Shown: positions 17,741 to 26,309 of the stretch, in pieces
Position numbering within the stretch: position 1 is the stretch's first letter
Layout of the letters: the number at the start of each line of letters is the position of its first letter
Assembly: GCA_009886115.1 (NCBI GenBank)
Contig: VFJJ01000011.1
Coordinates: 91,348-155,347 of the forward strand
Source: Actinomycetota bacterium
Lineage (GTDB): Bacteria; Actinomycetota; Acidimicrobiia; IMCC26256; VFJJ01
Direction of reading: 5' to 3'
Length of the DNA stretch: 64,000 nt
Notes under the pieces: model-generated
The model's database searches: none
What the model saw: the letters and a program-made list of their open reading frames with translations, nothing else
What the model was told of the DNA's origin: nothing
Translations under genes and position numbers: made by a program

Positions 17741-18511
17741 TCACGCGCCGACGGCATGGAAGCCGCCGTCGACATGCACCATCTCGCCGGTCGTGGCGGG
17801 GAACCAGTCGGACAGGAGCGCCACGACGGCCTTCGCCGCGGGCTCGGGGTCGGTCACGTCCCAGCCGAGGGGGGCCCGTTCGGTCCACAGCTCCTCGAAC
17901 CGGGCGAACTCGGGGATCGACTTGGCGGCGATCGTGCGCAGCGGACCGGCGCACACCAGGTTGACCCGAATCTGATGCGCCCCCATGGCCCGGGCGAGGT
18001 AGCGCGAGCACGACTCGAGGGCCGCCTTGGCGACGCCCATCCAGCCGTAGAGCGGCCAGGCGACGGTGGCGTCGAAGTCGAGGCCGACGATCGAGCCGCC
18101 CCCAGCCGCCTCCAACAGAGGCTTGCACGCCTCGGCGAGCGCCTTGAGCGAGTAGGCCGACACCTGCATCGCCGTCGAGACGTCACCCCAACCGGCTCGG
18201 AAGAAGTCCTCCCCCAGGCAGGCTTCGGGAGCGAAGCCGATCGAGTGCACGACCCCGTCGACCCGTCCCCACCGTGCTGCGAGATCGGCCCGCAACGCAG
18301 CCAGGTGCTCCTCGTTGGTGACGTCGACCTCCACGATCTCAGGCACCGTGGCGAGCTTCTTCGCAACCCGCTGGGTGAGCGACATGGCCCGCCCGAACGA
18401 GGTGAGGACGATCTCGGCACCCTGCTCCTGGCAGAGCCGGGCGACCGTGTAGGCGATCGAAGCGTCGGTCAGGACGCCGGTCACGACGATCTTCTTACCC
18501 TCGAGCAACAT
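17741..18511 (-). CDS. fabI: Enoyl-ACP reductase, InhA/FabI type
   Basis: It performs the last, NADH-dependent reduction of each fatty-acid elongation cycle. The 256-residue short-chain dehydrogenase fold has the FabI-specific nucleotide loop VVTGVLTDASIAYTVA, HSIGFAP, and the active site WPLYGWMGVAKAALES, where Tyr and Lys are six residues apart as in InhA. The DFDATVAWP stretch also follows InhA more than E. coli FabI. ATG 18511 is preceded by GGGAG. It is the last gene of the fab operon, 42 bases after the carboxyltransferase. A longer frame running through this region is a shadow. Confidence 0.95.
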   Translation of the reverse strand: MLLEGKKIVVTGVLTDASIAYTVARLCQEQGAEIVLTSFGRAMSLTQRVAKKLATVPEIVEVDVTNEEHLAALRADLAARWGRVDGVVHSIGFAPEACLGEDFFRAGWGDVSTAMQVSAYSLKALAEACKPLLEAAGGGSIVGLDFDATVAWPLYGWMGVAKAALESCSRYLARAMGAHQIRVNLVCAGPLRTIAAKSIPEFARFEELWTERAPLGWDVTDPEPAAKAVVALLSDWFPATTGEMVHVDGGFHAVGA

Positions 18512-18552
18512 GGGTGTCTCCCGGTCGGGCCCCCGTTGGACGGGGGTCGGAG

Positions 18553-19941
18553 TTACAACGGTGAGTTGGAATGGCGGCGGGGCTCGGAGCGGTCGCGCTT
18601 GGTGCGGATCCCGTCGAGGGCCTCGGCGACGCGTCGACGGGTGTCGATGGGCGCCACCACGTCGTCGACGAGCCCGCGCTCGGCTGCGATCAAGGCCGTG
18701 GCGAACTTCGTCGTGTAGTCGTCCTCGAGCCGCACCGTCTCGCGGGCGCGTTCGTCGGCATCGTCGATCGCGTCGAGACGCCGCCGGAAGAGGATCCGTA
18801 CCGCAGGCGGCGCGCCCAGCACTGCTATCTCGGCCGTCGGCCAGGCGAGGCAGATGTCGTTGCCGACGCCCTTGGAGTCCATCACGATGTACGCGCCGCC
18901 GTAGGCCTTGCGCAGCACGACACAGATCCGCGGCACCGTCGCCCGGCAGTAGGCGTGCACGAGCTCGGCGCCGTGGCGGATCATGCCGCGCCACTCCAGG
19001 TCTCTTCCGGGCTCGAAGCCCGGGGTGTCGACGAACGTGAGGATCGGGATGTTGAACGTGTCGCAGTGCTGGACGAAGCGGGCCGCCTTGCGCGAGGCCT
19101 CGATGTCGAGCGTCCCGGCTCGCATCTGCGGCTGGTTGGCGATGACGCCCACGACCCGGCCACCCAGGCGCCCGTAGGCCGTCACCAGGTTGGGCGCGTA
19201 GTGGGGACGCACCTCGAGGATCGAGTCGTCGTCGAGCACGTCGCCCACGACCTCGCGCACGTCGTACGACGCCGTCGGTCGGGCCGGAACGAGCGTGGGG
19301 GCGATCTCGCAGTCGCGATCGAGCGGATCGCTCACGGGCAGTCGCGGGGGTTCGTCGGCTGCGCTCTGCGGCAGGTACGACAGCAGCTCGGTGAGCGCGG
19401 CCACGGCGTCGGCCTCGTCGACGGCCGAGAGATCGGCGATCCCCGAGTGGTGGTCGTGGACGAAGGCTCCCCCGAGCTTGGTGGCGCCGATGGGAACGCC
19501 CGTGAACTCCGTGACCGCGTCGGGCCCGCTCACGAAGGCGTAGGCCTCGGCGGTCATCACCACGTGATCGGCCATGCCCAGCAACAGCGCCGGCCCCGAC
19601 AGGCACGGTCCGGTGACGGCGAAGAGGATGGGCACCACGCCCGAAGCGTCGGCGACGGCCCGGGCGATGCGGCCCCAGGCGTGCAACGACGCCACGCCCT
19701 CGTGGATGTCGGCCCCCGACGTGGAGAGGATGCCGACGACAGGAATCCCGAGCTCGACGGCCTGTCGGATGCACCGGGTGATCGTGGCGCCGTCGGCCGG
19801 TCCGATCGAGCCCCGATGGCGTCCACCGGCGAGGCGGAACATGGCGACCGGGCGGCCGGCGAGCTCGCCGAGGCCCGCTTCGACGGCCGTGCCCCGATCG
19901 CGCGAGATCGGGGCACCGAGATCGTCGAAGGCGAGGGCCAC
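18553..19941 (-). CDS. Acyl-CoA carboxylase carboxyltransferase subunit
   Basis: It should transfer CO2 from carboxybiotin to acetyl-CoA or propionyl-CoA. The protein has both halves of the carboxyltransferase pair: the N-half includes VAMFRLAGGRHRGSIGPADGATITRC and the C-half includes VVGVIANQPQMRAGTLD, FVDTPGFEPG, GAELVHAY and RKAYGGAYIVMDSKGVG. At about 462 residues it is shorter than usual single-chain AccD/PccB subunits (510-550), with a brief N-terminus. No ATG is available; GTG 19941, 12 bases past the fabF stop, is my choice, with a CTG overlapping that stop as an alternative. Neighbours are fabF and fabI, so malonyl-CoA supply is the likely job. No zinc finger of the E. coli AccD type is seen. 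Confidence 0.85.
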   Translation of the reverse strand: MALAFDDLGAPISRDRGTAVEAGLGELAGRPVAMFRLAGGRHRGSIGPADGATITRCIRQAVELGIPVVGILSTSGADIHEGVASLHAWGRIARAVADASGVVPILFAVTGPCLSGPALLLGMADHVVMTAEAYAFVSGPDAVTEFTGVPIGATKLGGAFVHDHHSGIADLSAVDEADAVAALTELLSYLPQSAADEPPRLPVSDPLDRDCEIAPTLVPARPTASYDVREVVGDVLDDDSILEVRPHYAPNLVTAYGRLGGRVVGVIANQPQMRAGTLDIEASRKAARFVQHCDTFNIPILTFVDTPGFEPGRDLEWRGMIRHGAELVHAYCRATVPRICVVLRKAYGGAYIVMDSKGVGNDICLAWPTAEIAVLGAPPAVRILFRRRLDAIDDADERARETVRLEDDYTTKFATALIAAERGLVDDVVAPIDTRRRVAEALDGIRTKRDRSEPRRHSNSPL

Positions 19942-19952
19942 GTCGTGGGTGC

Positions 19953-21248
19953 TCAGGCCGACGGGCCTGGCACCCGATGGGCAGGCGCCGACTCGTCGCG
20001 GGCCGGACCCAGCACCAGGCTGGCGTTGTGCCCACCGAAGCCGAACGAGTTGGAGATCACCGGCGCTACCGCGATCGTCCGAGGGCTGCCGGCGACGATG
20101 TCGACGAGCATCTCGGGATCGGCGGTGTGATGGTTGGCGGTCGGGGGCACGATGCCCCGAGTGGCGCTGAGCAATGCGGCAATGGCCTCGACCGCACCCG
20201 CCGCGCCGATCATGTGGCCGATGACGCCCTTGGTGGAGGTGAGCGGGGGCGGCTTGTCGCCGAAGACCTTGCGCACGGCCTCGGCTTCGGCAGCGTCGTT
20301 CATCGGAGTCGAGGTGCCGTGGGCGTTGACATGGCCGATCGCCGCAGCCGTGAGGCCGGCGTCGGCCAGTGCCTGCTCCATGCACGCCGCGGCACCAGAC
20401 CCGCCGGGCGATGGCGCCGTGATGTGATAGGCGTCGTTGTTGCGACCGTACCCGAGCACCTCGCCGTAGATCCGGGCGCCTCGCTCGACGGCCCGGTCGT
20501 AGCGCTCGAGCAGCAAGAAGCCGGCGCCCTCGCCCATCACGAACCCGTCGCGGTCGACGTCGAACGGCCGCGATGCCAGCTCGGGGGCGTCGATCCGGGT
20601 CGACAGCGCGGTCATGCGCCAGAAGGCCGACAGCGTGATCGGGGTGATGACGGCCTCACAGCCGCCGGCCATGACGATGTCGGCCGAGTCGTCGCGGATC
20701 ATCCGGGCGCCCTCGCCGATGGCGTTGGCCGAGGTGGCGCACGCCGTGGAAACGCAGAAGTTGGGGCCGGTCCAGCCGAATTGCATCCCGATGACGGCGG
20801 TGGCGGCGTTGGGCATGAACATGGGGACGAGGAAGGGGCTGACCCCCCGATACCCCTTGGTGGCGTACGCAACGGCCTGCTCCTCGAAGGTGATGATGCC
20901 CCCGATGCCCGACCCGGCCACGACCCCGCAGCGGGCCGGATCGGCGCCGACATCGCCAGCATCAGCCAGCGCATCGACCGCCGCGCCGATCGCGAACTGT
21001 GAGACCCGGTCGAGGCGGCGGACCTCCTTGGGGGCCACGTACGTCGTGGGGTCGTAATCCGTGACCTCACATGCGAAATTGACCGGGAGCTCCGACGCGT
21101 CGAAGCGGGTGATCGCCGCAGCCTGCGACCGGGCCGAGAGCACGGTCTGCCAGAACGTCTCGACGTCGTTTCCCGCTGGGCTCTTCACGCCCAGGCCGGT
21201 GATGGCGACACGAGGGCGTCCCCGATGATCGAGGTGGTCGACGGTCAT
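19953..21248 (-). CDS. fabF: 3-oxoacyl-ACP synthase II
   Basis: It elongates acyl-ACP with malonyl-ACP. The 431-residue thiolase-fold enzyme has the active-site Cys in CVSTACATSANAIGEG and the two catalytic histidines in VNAHGTSTPMND and GVIGHMIGAAGAVEA. FSSNSFGFGGHNA appears as ISNSFGFGGHNASLV near the end. These are all the expected KAS I/II residues. ATG 21248 gives a usual N-terminus, VAITGLGVKSPAGND. It sits between acpP and the carboxyltransferase gene, all on the minus strand. Confidence 0.96.
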   Translation of the reverse strand: MTVDHLDHRGRPRVAITGLGVKSPAGNDVETFWQTVLSARSQAAAITRFDASELPVNFACEVTDYDPTTYVAPKEVRRLDRVSQFAIGAAVDALADAGDVGADPARCGVVAGSGIGGIITFEEQAVAYATKGYRGVSPFLVPMFMPNAATAVIGMQFGWTGPNFCVSTACATSANAIGEGARMIRDDSADIVMAGGCEAVITPITLSAFWRMTALSTRIDAPELASRPFDVDRDGFVMGEGAGFLLLERYDRAVERGARIYGEVLGYGRNNDAYHITAPSPGGSGAAACMEQALADAGLTAAAIGHVNAHGTSTPMNDAAEAEAVRKVFGDKPPPLTSTKGVIGHMIGAAGAVEAIAALLSATRGIVPPTANHHTADPEMLVDIVAGSPRTIAVAPVISNSFGFGGHNASLVLGPARDESAPAHRVPGPSA

Positions 21249-21338
21249 GTGATGCGTTGCTCCTCCGGGCGCCTGATTCCGGGCAGGTGGCGGCGATCCG
21301 AGAACCTCGGTGGCCGGGACCCGAACCGGGGCGGCCCT

Positions 21339-21590
21339 CTAGCTCTTGGCTGCCAGCTTGCCCATGACCAGGTCGAGGGAGTTGCCGATGGTGAGCACAC
21401 CCTCGAGGTCGTCTTCGGGGACCGTGATGTCGAAGCGCTCCTCGAGTGCCATCACGAGCTCGACGAGGTCGAGGCTGTCGGCGTCGAGGTCCTCCTTGAA
21501 GCGGGCCTCCTCGGTGATGGCGTCGTCGTCGACACCCAGCACCTCGATAGCCGCCTCACGAAGCTTGACGAACGCATCAGCGCGGTCCAT
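21339..21590 (-). CDS. acpP: Acyl carrier protein
   Basis: This is the 83-residue carrier for growing acyl chains. The phosphopantetheine attachment Ser lies in DLDADSLDLVELVMALEE, the classical DSL motif. Length and strong acidity are normal. It is encoded between fabG and fabF, as in many fatty-acid operons. No phosphopantetheinyl transferase gene is in the window. Confidence 0.97.
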   Translation of the reverse strand: MDRADAFVKLREAAIEVLGVDDDAITEEARFKEDLDADSLDLVELVMALEERFDITVPEDDLEGVLTIGNSLDLVMGKLAAKS

Positions 21591-21620
21591 TGACGTTGTC
21601 CCCCTTGGGATCGGTGAAGT

Positions 21621-22391
21621 TCAATGCCCCATCCCCAGTCCGCCGTCGACGGGAATGATGGCTCCAGTGATGTATCCGGCGAGGTCGCTGCACAGGAATG
21701 CGACGGTGGCGGCGACCTCGTCGGCGGTTCCGAAACGCCCGAGCGGAACCTGCCCGGCCAAGTCGGTCCGACGTTCCTCTCCGAGGGCGTCGGTCATGGC
21801 GGTGGTGATCGGCCCCGGGGCCACGACGTTGGCCGTGATGCTACGGGACGCGAACTCCCTGGCAACAGTTCTGGTCAAGCCGATCACGCCGGCCTTGGCC
21901 GCCGCATAGTTGGCCTGACCAGCCGATCCGAGCATCCCGACGACCGATGTGACGTTCACGATCCGGCCGAACCGGGCCCGCATCATCCCTGGCACCGCCC
22001 GCCGGATGGCGTAGAAGCATCCGTCGAGGTTGGTGTGCACGACGCTCGACCACTGCTCGTCGGTCATGCGCAGCAACAGGCCGTCGGCGTTCATCCCGGC
22101 GTTGTTGACCAGGAGCGTGACCTTCTCACCGAAGGCGTCCTCGACGGCGGTGAAGGCTGCGTCGACGGCGGCCACGTCGGAGGCGTCGGCTCGCACCGCC
22201 AGCCCGGCGCCTCCAGCCTCCTCGATGTGCTCGACCACCTCGAGCGCGCCGTCCTCGTCGCGGGAGTAGGTGACACCAACCCGGTGTCCATCGGCAGCCA
22301 GACGGATCGCGATGGCCCGTCCGATGCCCCGTGACGCGCCGCTGACCAGCGCCACCCGGGTCGGGGCGGCGCTGTCTGCTCGGGAGGTCAT
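21621..22391 (-). CDS. fabG: 3-oxoacyl-ACP reductase
   Basis: NADPH-dependent reduction of 3-oxoacyl-ACP. This 256-residue short-chain dehydrogenase has VSGASRGIGRAIA for the nucleotide, LLVNNAGMNADGLLLRM, catalytic Ser in VNVTSVVGMLG and the Tyr-Lys pair in NYAAAKAGVIGL. The C-terminus VDGGLGMGH is typical of FabG. Its ATG overlaps the fabH stop as ATGA, so the two are coupled. Confidence 0.95.
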   Translation of the reverse strand: MTSRADSAAPTRVALVSGASRGIGRAIAIRLAADGHRVGVTYSRDEDGALEVVEHIEEAGGAGLAVRADASDVAAVDAAFTAVEDAFGEKVTLLVNNAGMNADGLLLRMTDEQWSSVVHTNLDGCFYAIRRAVPGMMRARFGRIVNVTSVVGMLGSAGQANYAAAKAGVIGLTRTVAREFASRSITANVVAPGPITTAMTDALGEERRTDLAGQVPLGRFGTADEVAATVAFLCSDLAGYITGAIIPVDGGLGMGH

Positions 22392-23392
22392 GCCTTGGCT
22401 CCCCAGCGGATGAGCGCCGAGGCCCAGGTCATCCCGGCGCCGAAGCCGGCGATGAGCACGAGGTCGCCCGGCTTGATGCGCCCCTGATCGGCGGCCTCGA
22501 ACATGGCCAGCGGGATCGACGCCGACGACGTGTTGCCGAAGCGGTCGAGGTTGATGACCGTCTTGTTGGTGGGGAACCCGAAGCGCTTGATGGCGGCCTC
22601 GATGATGCGGATGTTGGCCTGGTGGGGCACGAACACGTCGACGTCAGCGGCGGTCACGCCGGCCTGGGCCAGGGTCTTCTCGACGGTGCCCACGACGGCT
22701 CGGACGGCCCGCTTGTACACCTCCTGGCCTTCCATCTTCAGGTAGTGGCCCCGGTTGGCGACCGTCTCGGCGCTGGCTGGCAAGCGCGTGCCTCCGGCGG
22801 GCACGTTCAGGATCGACCAGGCCGAGCCATCGCAGCCCAGATCCCACGCCAGCACGCCGGGAGCGCTGGGCGAGGTGTCGTCGTGGCGCTGGAGCACGCA
22901 CGCCGCGGCTCCGTCTCCGAAGAGCACCACGGTGGCGCGGTCCTGGGGATCGATGATCCGGGTGAGGGCCTCGGCGCCGATCAGCAGGACCGACCGGTAC
23001 ATCCCGGTGTTCATGAGCGCAGCCGCGGTCACGTAGCCGTAGGCGAAGCCCGAGCAGGCCGCGTTCACGTCGAAGGCTCCGCAGCGCAGGCCGATGCCGT
23101 CATGGACGATCGACGATGTCGACGGGACGACCATCTCGGGCGTCGCCGTGGCCAGCACCAGCAGGTCGATGTCGTCGGGGGTCAGGCCCGCGTGCTTGAT
23201 CGCGGCCATGCCGGCATCGATGCCAAGCGTGGCGGTCGATTCGTCGGGTCCGGCGACCCGCCGTTCCCTGATGCCCGAGCGCGACACGATCCACTCGTCG
23301 GTCGTGTCGACCTGAGCTTCGAGGTCGGCGTTGGTGAGCCGGCGTTCAGGCAGGGCAATGCCCCAACCCGCGAACGTGACGGGGATGAACAT
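22388..23392 (-). CDS. fabH: 3-oxoacyl-ACP synthase III
   Basis: It starts fatty-acid synthesis by condensing an acyl-CoA with malonyl-ACP. The 334-residue protein has the catalytic Cys in DVNAACSGFAYG, His in FVPHQANIRI and Asn in DRFGNTSSASIP, plus the usual opening VTFAGWGIALPERRLTN and TTDEWIVSRSGIRERR. Whether it prefers acetyl-CoA or branched primers cannot be read. It lies 30 bases after the biotinyl-like gene and overlaps fabG. Confidence 0.96.
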   Translation of the reverse strand: MFIPVTFAGWGIALPERRLTNADLEAQVDTTDEWIVSRSGIRERRVAGPDESTATLGIDAGMAAIKHAGLTPDDIDLLVLATATPEMVVPSTSSIVHDGIGLRCGAFDVNAACSGFAYGYVTAAALMNTGMYRSVLLIGAEALTRIIDPQDRATVVLFGDGAAACVLQRHDDTSPSAPGVLAWDLGCDGSAWSILNVPAGGTRLPASAETVANRGHYLKMEGQEVYKRAVRAVVGTVEKTLAQAGVTAADVDVFVPHQANIRIIEAAIKRFGFPTNKTVINLDRFGNTSSASIPLAMFEAADQGRIKPGDLVLIAGFGAGMTWASALIRWGAKA

Positions 23393-23422
23393 GGTCGTGA
23401 CGCTACGGGACCGTGCCCGCGA

Positions 23423-23728
23423 TCAGGCGATCCGCAGCCAGGCCACCGGCTGGCCTTCGCGCACTCGCTCGCCCGGCTCGGCGAGCATGCCCATGACACG
23501 CCCCCGGAAAGGACTGCACACGGGCTCGGAAGTGCCCGGGCCCTCGACGGCGCCGATCGCCTGACCCGGCTCGATGGCCAGCGGATGATCGGCCAGGCCG
23601 TCGGCGTCGCTGTCGACCGGGGCCGAGGCGTGGGGCCGGAAGACCCCGGCCCTCGGTGAGACGATCACCCGCTCGAGGACGGCGAGGCGTTCTCCCTGCA
23701 GCACTTCGGCCACGGTGCTCGTCGACAT
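23423..23728 (-). CDS. Biotinyl/lipoyl-like domain protein lacking any lysine
   Basis: The 101-residue protein aligns by eye with the C-terminal domain of biotin carboxyl carrier proteins: VIVSPRAGVFRP matches the VxSPMVGTFYR strand, then IEPGQAIGAVEG, and VCSPFRGRVMGMLAEPGERVREGQPVAWLRI matches the GTV...GxxV...PLxxI end. Where AccB has EAMKM, this has EGPGT, and the whole protein contains no lysine, so it cannot carry biotin or lipoate. ATG 23728 has AGGAG at good spacing. An ATG at 23857 overlaps the fabD stop as ATGA and would add a Pro-rich 43-residue extension. It sits inside the fab operon next to fabH, with a carboxyltransferase further down, so a structural or regulatory role is possible. 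Confidence 0.8.
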   Translation of the reverse strand: MSTSTVAEVLQGERLAVLERVIVSPRAGVFRPHASAPVDSDADGLADHPLAIEPGQAIGAVEGPGTSEPVCSPFRGRVMGMLAEPGERVREGQPVAWLRIA

Positions 23729-23853
23729 GTGTGTCTCCTGATCCTTGGCCGGGCGAAGACGGCCCGGGTGCTGCGGGATGGGGTGGACGGGCATGGGGGG
23801 CTGGGCGGGTCGTCGGGCTCGGAGCCCTTCGAGCGTCGAGATCGTGTGCGGGC

Positions 23854-24777
23854 TCATGCGGCCTCGATGGCGTCGAGCACGGTGAGCTCATCGGGGGTGG
23901 CGATGCCGAGAGCGCGTACGTCGGGGACGGTGCGCTTGGCCAGGCCGGCGATCATCGAACCGTGGCCGATCTCGAGGAAGGTCGTGGCGCCGATGCCGGC
24001 CAGGGTCTCCATGACGCTTCGCCACCGGACGGGGCGCGTGAGATGGGTGACCAGGCGCTCGCGCCAGCCGATGCCGTCGGCGTACGACCGCGCGTCCTCG
24101 TTGGAGACCACCGGGGCGTCGGGCGTGTGCCAGGTGAGCGTGCTCAGGTGATCGGCGAGCGACTCGGCCGCTTCGGCCATGAGGGGGGTGTGGAAGGCGC
24201 CACCCACGTTGAGGGGGGTGATTCGCCGGACTCCGGCCTGCTTGGCGGCCTCGCTGGCGGTCTCGACGCCCTCCGGGGTCCCGGCGATGGCGATCTGGCC
24301 GACCGTGTTGTCGTTGGCGATCCAGCAAGCGTCGGGAGCGGCGGCACAGGCCTGCTCGGCCTGCTCGAGGGTGCCGCCGAGGAGAGCGACCATCTTCCCC
24401 GGGCGCCGGTTGGCTGCCTCCTGGGTGAGCTCGGCCCGCCGTGCCGCCAGTACGACACCGTCGTCGAGCTCCAGCGTGCCGGAGGCGATCAGCGCCGTGA
24501 CCTGCCCCAACGAGTGCCCGGCGAAGGCGACGGGAGGCGACGGAAGTTGGTCACGAACGGCGTCCCACACAACGAGACTGGTGAGAAGCACCGAGAGTTG
24601 GGCCTCGCGGGTGCTCGAGAGCTCCTCGGCAGAGGCGTCGACGAGAAGGTGGGTGAAGTTCTCGCCCGTGGCCTTCTCGGCTCGCTCGACCACGGCCCAG
24701 CTCGGGTGGTCGACCCAGGGACGTCCCATGCCGGGCTGTTGGGTGCCCTGACCTGGGAAGACGATGGCATGACCCAT
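23854..24777 (-). CDS. fabD: Malonyl-CoA:ACP transacylase
   Basis: It loads malonyl groups onto ACP. The 307-residue protein starts IVFPGQGTQQPGMG, has the nucleophile Ser in FAGHSLGQVTALIA, and the catalytic His in NVGGAFHTPLM. Gln and Arg residues expected for malonyl binding are present (QGTQ; ARRAELTQEA). It is the first gene of the minus-strand fab operon and divergent from fabZ across 177 bases. Confidence 0.95.
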   Translation of the reverse strand: MGHAIVFPGQGTQQPGMGRPWVDHPSWAVVERAEKATGENFTHLLVDASAEELSSTREAQLSVLLTSLVVWDAVRDQLPSPPVAFAGHSLGQVTALIASGTLELDDGVVLAARRAELTQEAANRRPGKMVALLGGTLEQAEQACAAAPDACWIANDNTVGQIAIAGTPEGVETASEAAKQAGVRRITPLNVGGAFHTPLMAEAAESLADHLSTLTWHTPDAPVVSNEDARSYADGIGWRERLVTHLTRPVRWRSVMETLAGIGATTFLEIGHGSMIAGLAKRTVPDVRALGIATPDELTVLDAIEAA

Positions 24778-24942
24778 GCGAGACCGCTGCGCCTTCTGCT
24801 AGGTTCGTCGGGATTCGGCGAACAGGAGGTGTTGGTCCCCTCCGGGGACCTGAGGCTTCCGACTCCCCCGATCGGCGGGGGGTTACATCGCGGTGGCTGG
24901 GAGATGAAGTCCCGGGATCGAACCCTCGGCGGGCACCCGTGC

Positions 24943-24948
24943 TTTGAT
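24943..24948 (+). promoter_or_regulatory. Putative leaderless -10 element of fabZ
   Basis: TTTGAT lies exactly six bases before the fabZ ATG, with no ribosome-binding site between. The remaining 24778-24942 gap between fabD and fabZ should hold the divergent fab operon promoter; I could not place that one convincingly. Confidence 0.45.
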
Positions 24949-24954
24949 GAGCCC

Positions 24955-25413
24955 ATGGCCCAGCCGGCGAGCCCAGATCCGTCCTATCCGCGTGTCGCGG
25001 TCGACCCGTTCGTCGCACTCTTGCCCCATCGGCCGCCGTTTCGGTTCGTGGACGTGGTCGACGAGTGCCGGCCTGGCGATCACGTTCGGGCGCGATACCG
25101 CGTCACCGGCGACGAGGCCTTCCTCGCCGGTCACTTCCCTGGTAATCCCGTCGTCCCCGGGGTGATCCAGCTCGAGGCGCTGGCCCAGGCCGGAGCCATC
25201 GCCGTGCTGTCCGACGAGCGCTACGCGGGCCGACTGCCGCTGTTCGGCGGGGCCGAGAAGGTCAGATGGCGCCGGATCGTCCGTCCGGGCGACGAGCTCG
25301 TCCTCGAATGCACGCTCGAGCAGCTCTCCGCCCGCGGCGGTTGGGGCGCCGCCCGGGCCACCGTCGACGGCCAACGTACCTGCGAGGCCCGGATCTTCTT
25401 CGCCCTCGGCTAG
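24955..25413 (+). CDS. fabZ: 3-hydroxyacyl-ACP dehydratase
   Basis: It removes water from 3-hydroxyacyl-ACP. The 152-residue hot-dog protein has LLPHRPPFRFVDVV, the catalytic His in FLAGHFPGNPVVPGV and the catalytic Glu in QLEALAQAGA, then FGGAEKVRWRRIVRPGDEL. ATG 24955 starts just upstream of the conserved region. The gene is divergent from fabD and supplies the dehydratase that the minus-strand operon lacks. A tRNA-Leu gene follows 99 bases later. Confidence 0.93.
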   Translation: MAQPASPDPSYPRVAVDPFVALLPHRPPFRFVDVVDECRPGDHVRARYRVTGDEAFLAGHFPGNPVVPGVIQLEALAQAGAIAVLSDERYAGRLPLFGGAEKVRWRRIVRPGDELVLECTLEQLSARGGWGAARATVDGQRTCEARIFFALG

Positions 25414-25512
25414 ATGCAGCTCGTTGCACGTGGGAGCACCAGTCAGGCGAAGCTCGCCCGATGTCGTCCACGAAGGCCGACGCGTCGACCCACAGCTACG
25501 ATGTCGGCGCTC

Positions 25513-25596
25513 GCCCGAGTGGTGGAATGGCAGACACGGCGGACTCAAAATCCGCTGCCGCAAGGTGTGTGGGTTCGAATCCCACCTCGGGCACCA
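25513..25596 (+). tRNA. tRNA-Leu (anticodon CAA)
   Basis: The acceptor stem GCCCGAG (25513) pairs with CTCGGGC, followed by A and an encoded CCA. The D-arm region is TGGTGGAATGGCAGACA. The anticodon stem GCGGA/TCCGC encloses loop CTCAAAA, giving anticodon CAA, which reads UUG Leu. The variable arm is long, as in class II tRNAs, and the T-arm GTGGGTTCGAATCCCAC is perfect. Its 3' part is repeated at 31595, see the island entry. Confidence 0.95.
25542..25595 (+). repeat. attL-like copy: 3' part of tRNA-Leu
   Basis: These 54 bases, from the anticodon stem to the CCA end, recur at 31595-31649 with a single extra A in the T-loop. Intact tRNA on one side and a 3' fragment on the other is the standard footprint of integration into a tRNA gene. 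Confidence 0.85.
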
Positions 25597-26309
25597 CCCT
25601 TGACCAGCATAAATGTGACCAGCCGCCTGGACGGTGGGTCGCCGATCACCTCCCGCGTGCTCGGCAATCTCATGACCGGCGGGCGACCGCAATCAGCGGA
25701 CGCGTGAGTTGCGTGTGGACCTGCCCAAGAACTCGTGACTGTCGAGGGTGCCCCACCTCGGGCAACCCCGACATCATCCGCCCCGGCGGGCCATAGAACT
25801 CCCACCCATCATCCCCAACGGCGGGGCTGACTTTCCCCGCCATGAGCCCGGGTGGTCGATCCGCTCGAGGAAGTGCCATCTACAAGACCTCCGATCGTGG
25901 AGAGGCCCTCCCCGCCGAGTTGGACGCTCCGGGGAGGGCTCTCCGCGGTGGTTGCCACCGTGGCCATGGTTGGCCGTGCCGGTTGAGTGTCGACTAACGC
26001 CTACGGGACTCCCGAGCTGCCGACCGCCCTCGAACGAGCGACCGGCTACTCCTACACCGCACAAGCCACCAGCGCCGCCGACACCCGACGAGCGATCGAC
26101 CAACTCACCCGCACCCTCCACCCCGAACACCACCGAGGCCACGATCTCGGCATCGGGCTGTGAAGCGTGCGGCTCGGCACGCGCAGCCGCTTGGGATCAT
26201 CGGCGGCTCAGCGTGATCATGGTGCGCTGGTCGGTGCCCGACTCGCCCCGGCGGGACCGTCCGAGATCGCGGCAACGGGTCGGGGAGTCCCAGATGCTGC
26301 CGGAAGGGG
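25597..26309. other. Gene-poor left end of the island
   Basis: No convincing long gene lies in these 713 bases. A bulged hairpin at 25899-25944 (arms starting GGAGAGGCCCTCCCCG) is visible. A short frame at 25987-26163 (GTG start, 58 residues) has protein-like composition: ALERATGYSYTAQATSAADT followed by RRAIDQLTRTLHPEHHRGHD. It may be the tail of a lost gene. The frames longer than 100 codons here are Pro/Arg-rich shadows. Confidence 0.5.
25987..26163 (+). CDS. Possible small ORF or gene remnant
   Basis: The 58-residue frame starts at GTG and ends in TGA. Its composition (normal Glu, Thr, Tyr and Leu, with an amphipathic helix around RRAIDQLTRTL) is much more protein-like than neighbouring frames. 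It has no clear ribosome-binding site and no recognised family. It may be the C-terminus of a protein cut at island formation. Confidence 0.3.
   Translation: MSTNAYGTPELPTALERATGYSYTAQATSAADTRRAIDQLTRTLHPEHHRGHDLGIGL

Noticed and set aside
17741-20035. A continuous 764-codon minus-strand frame ending in FabI
   Set aside because: Only the last 256 codons are FabI. The upstream part is Arg/Pro-rich shadow of the carboxyltransferase gene in another frame.
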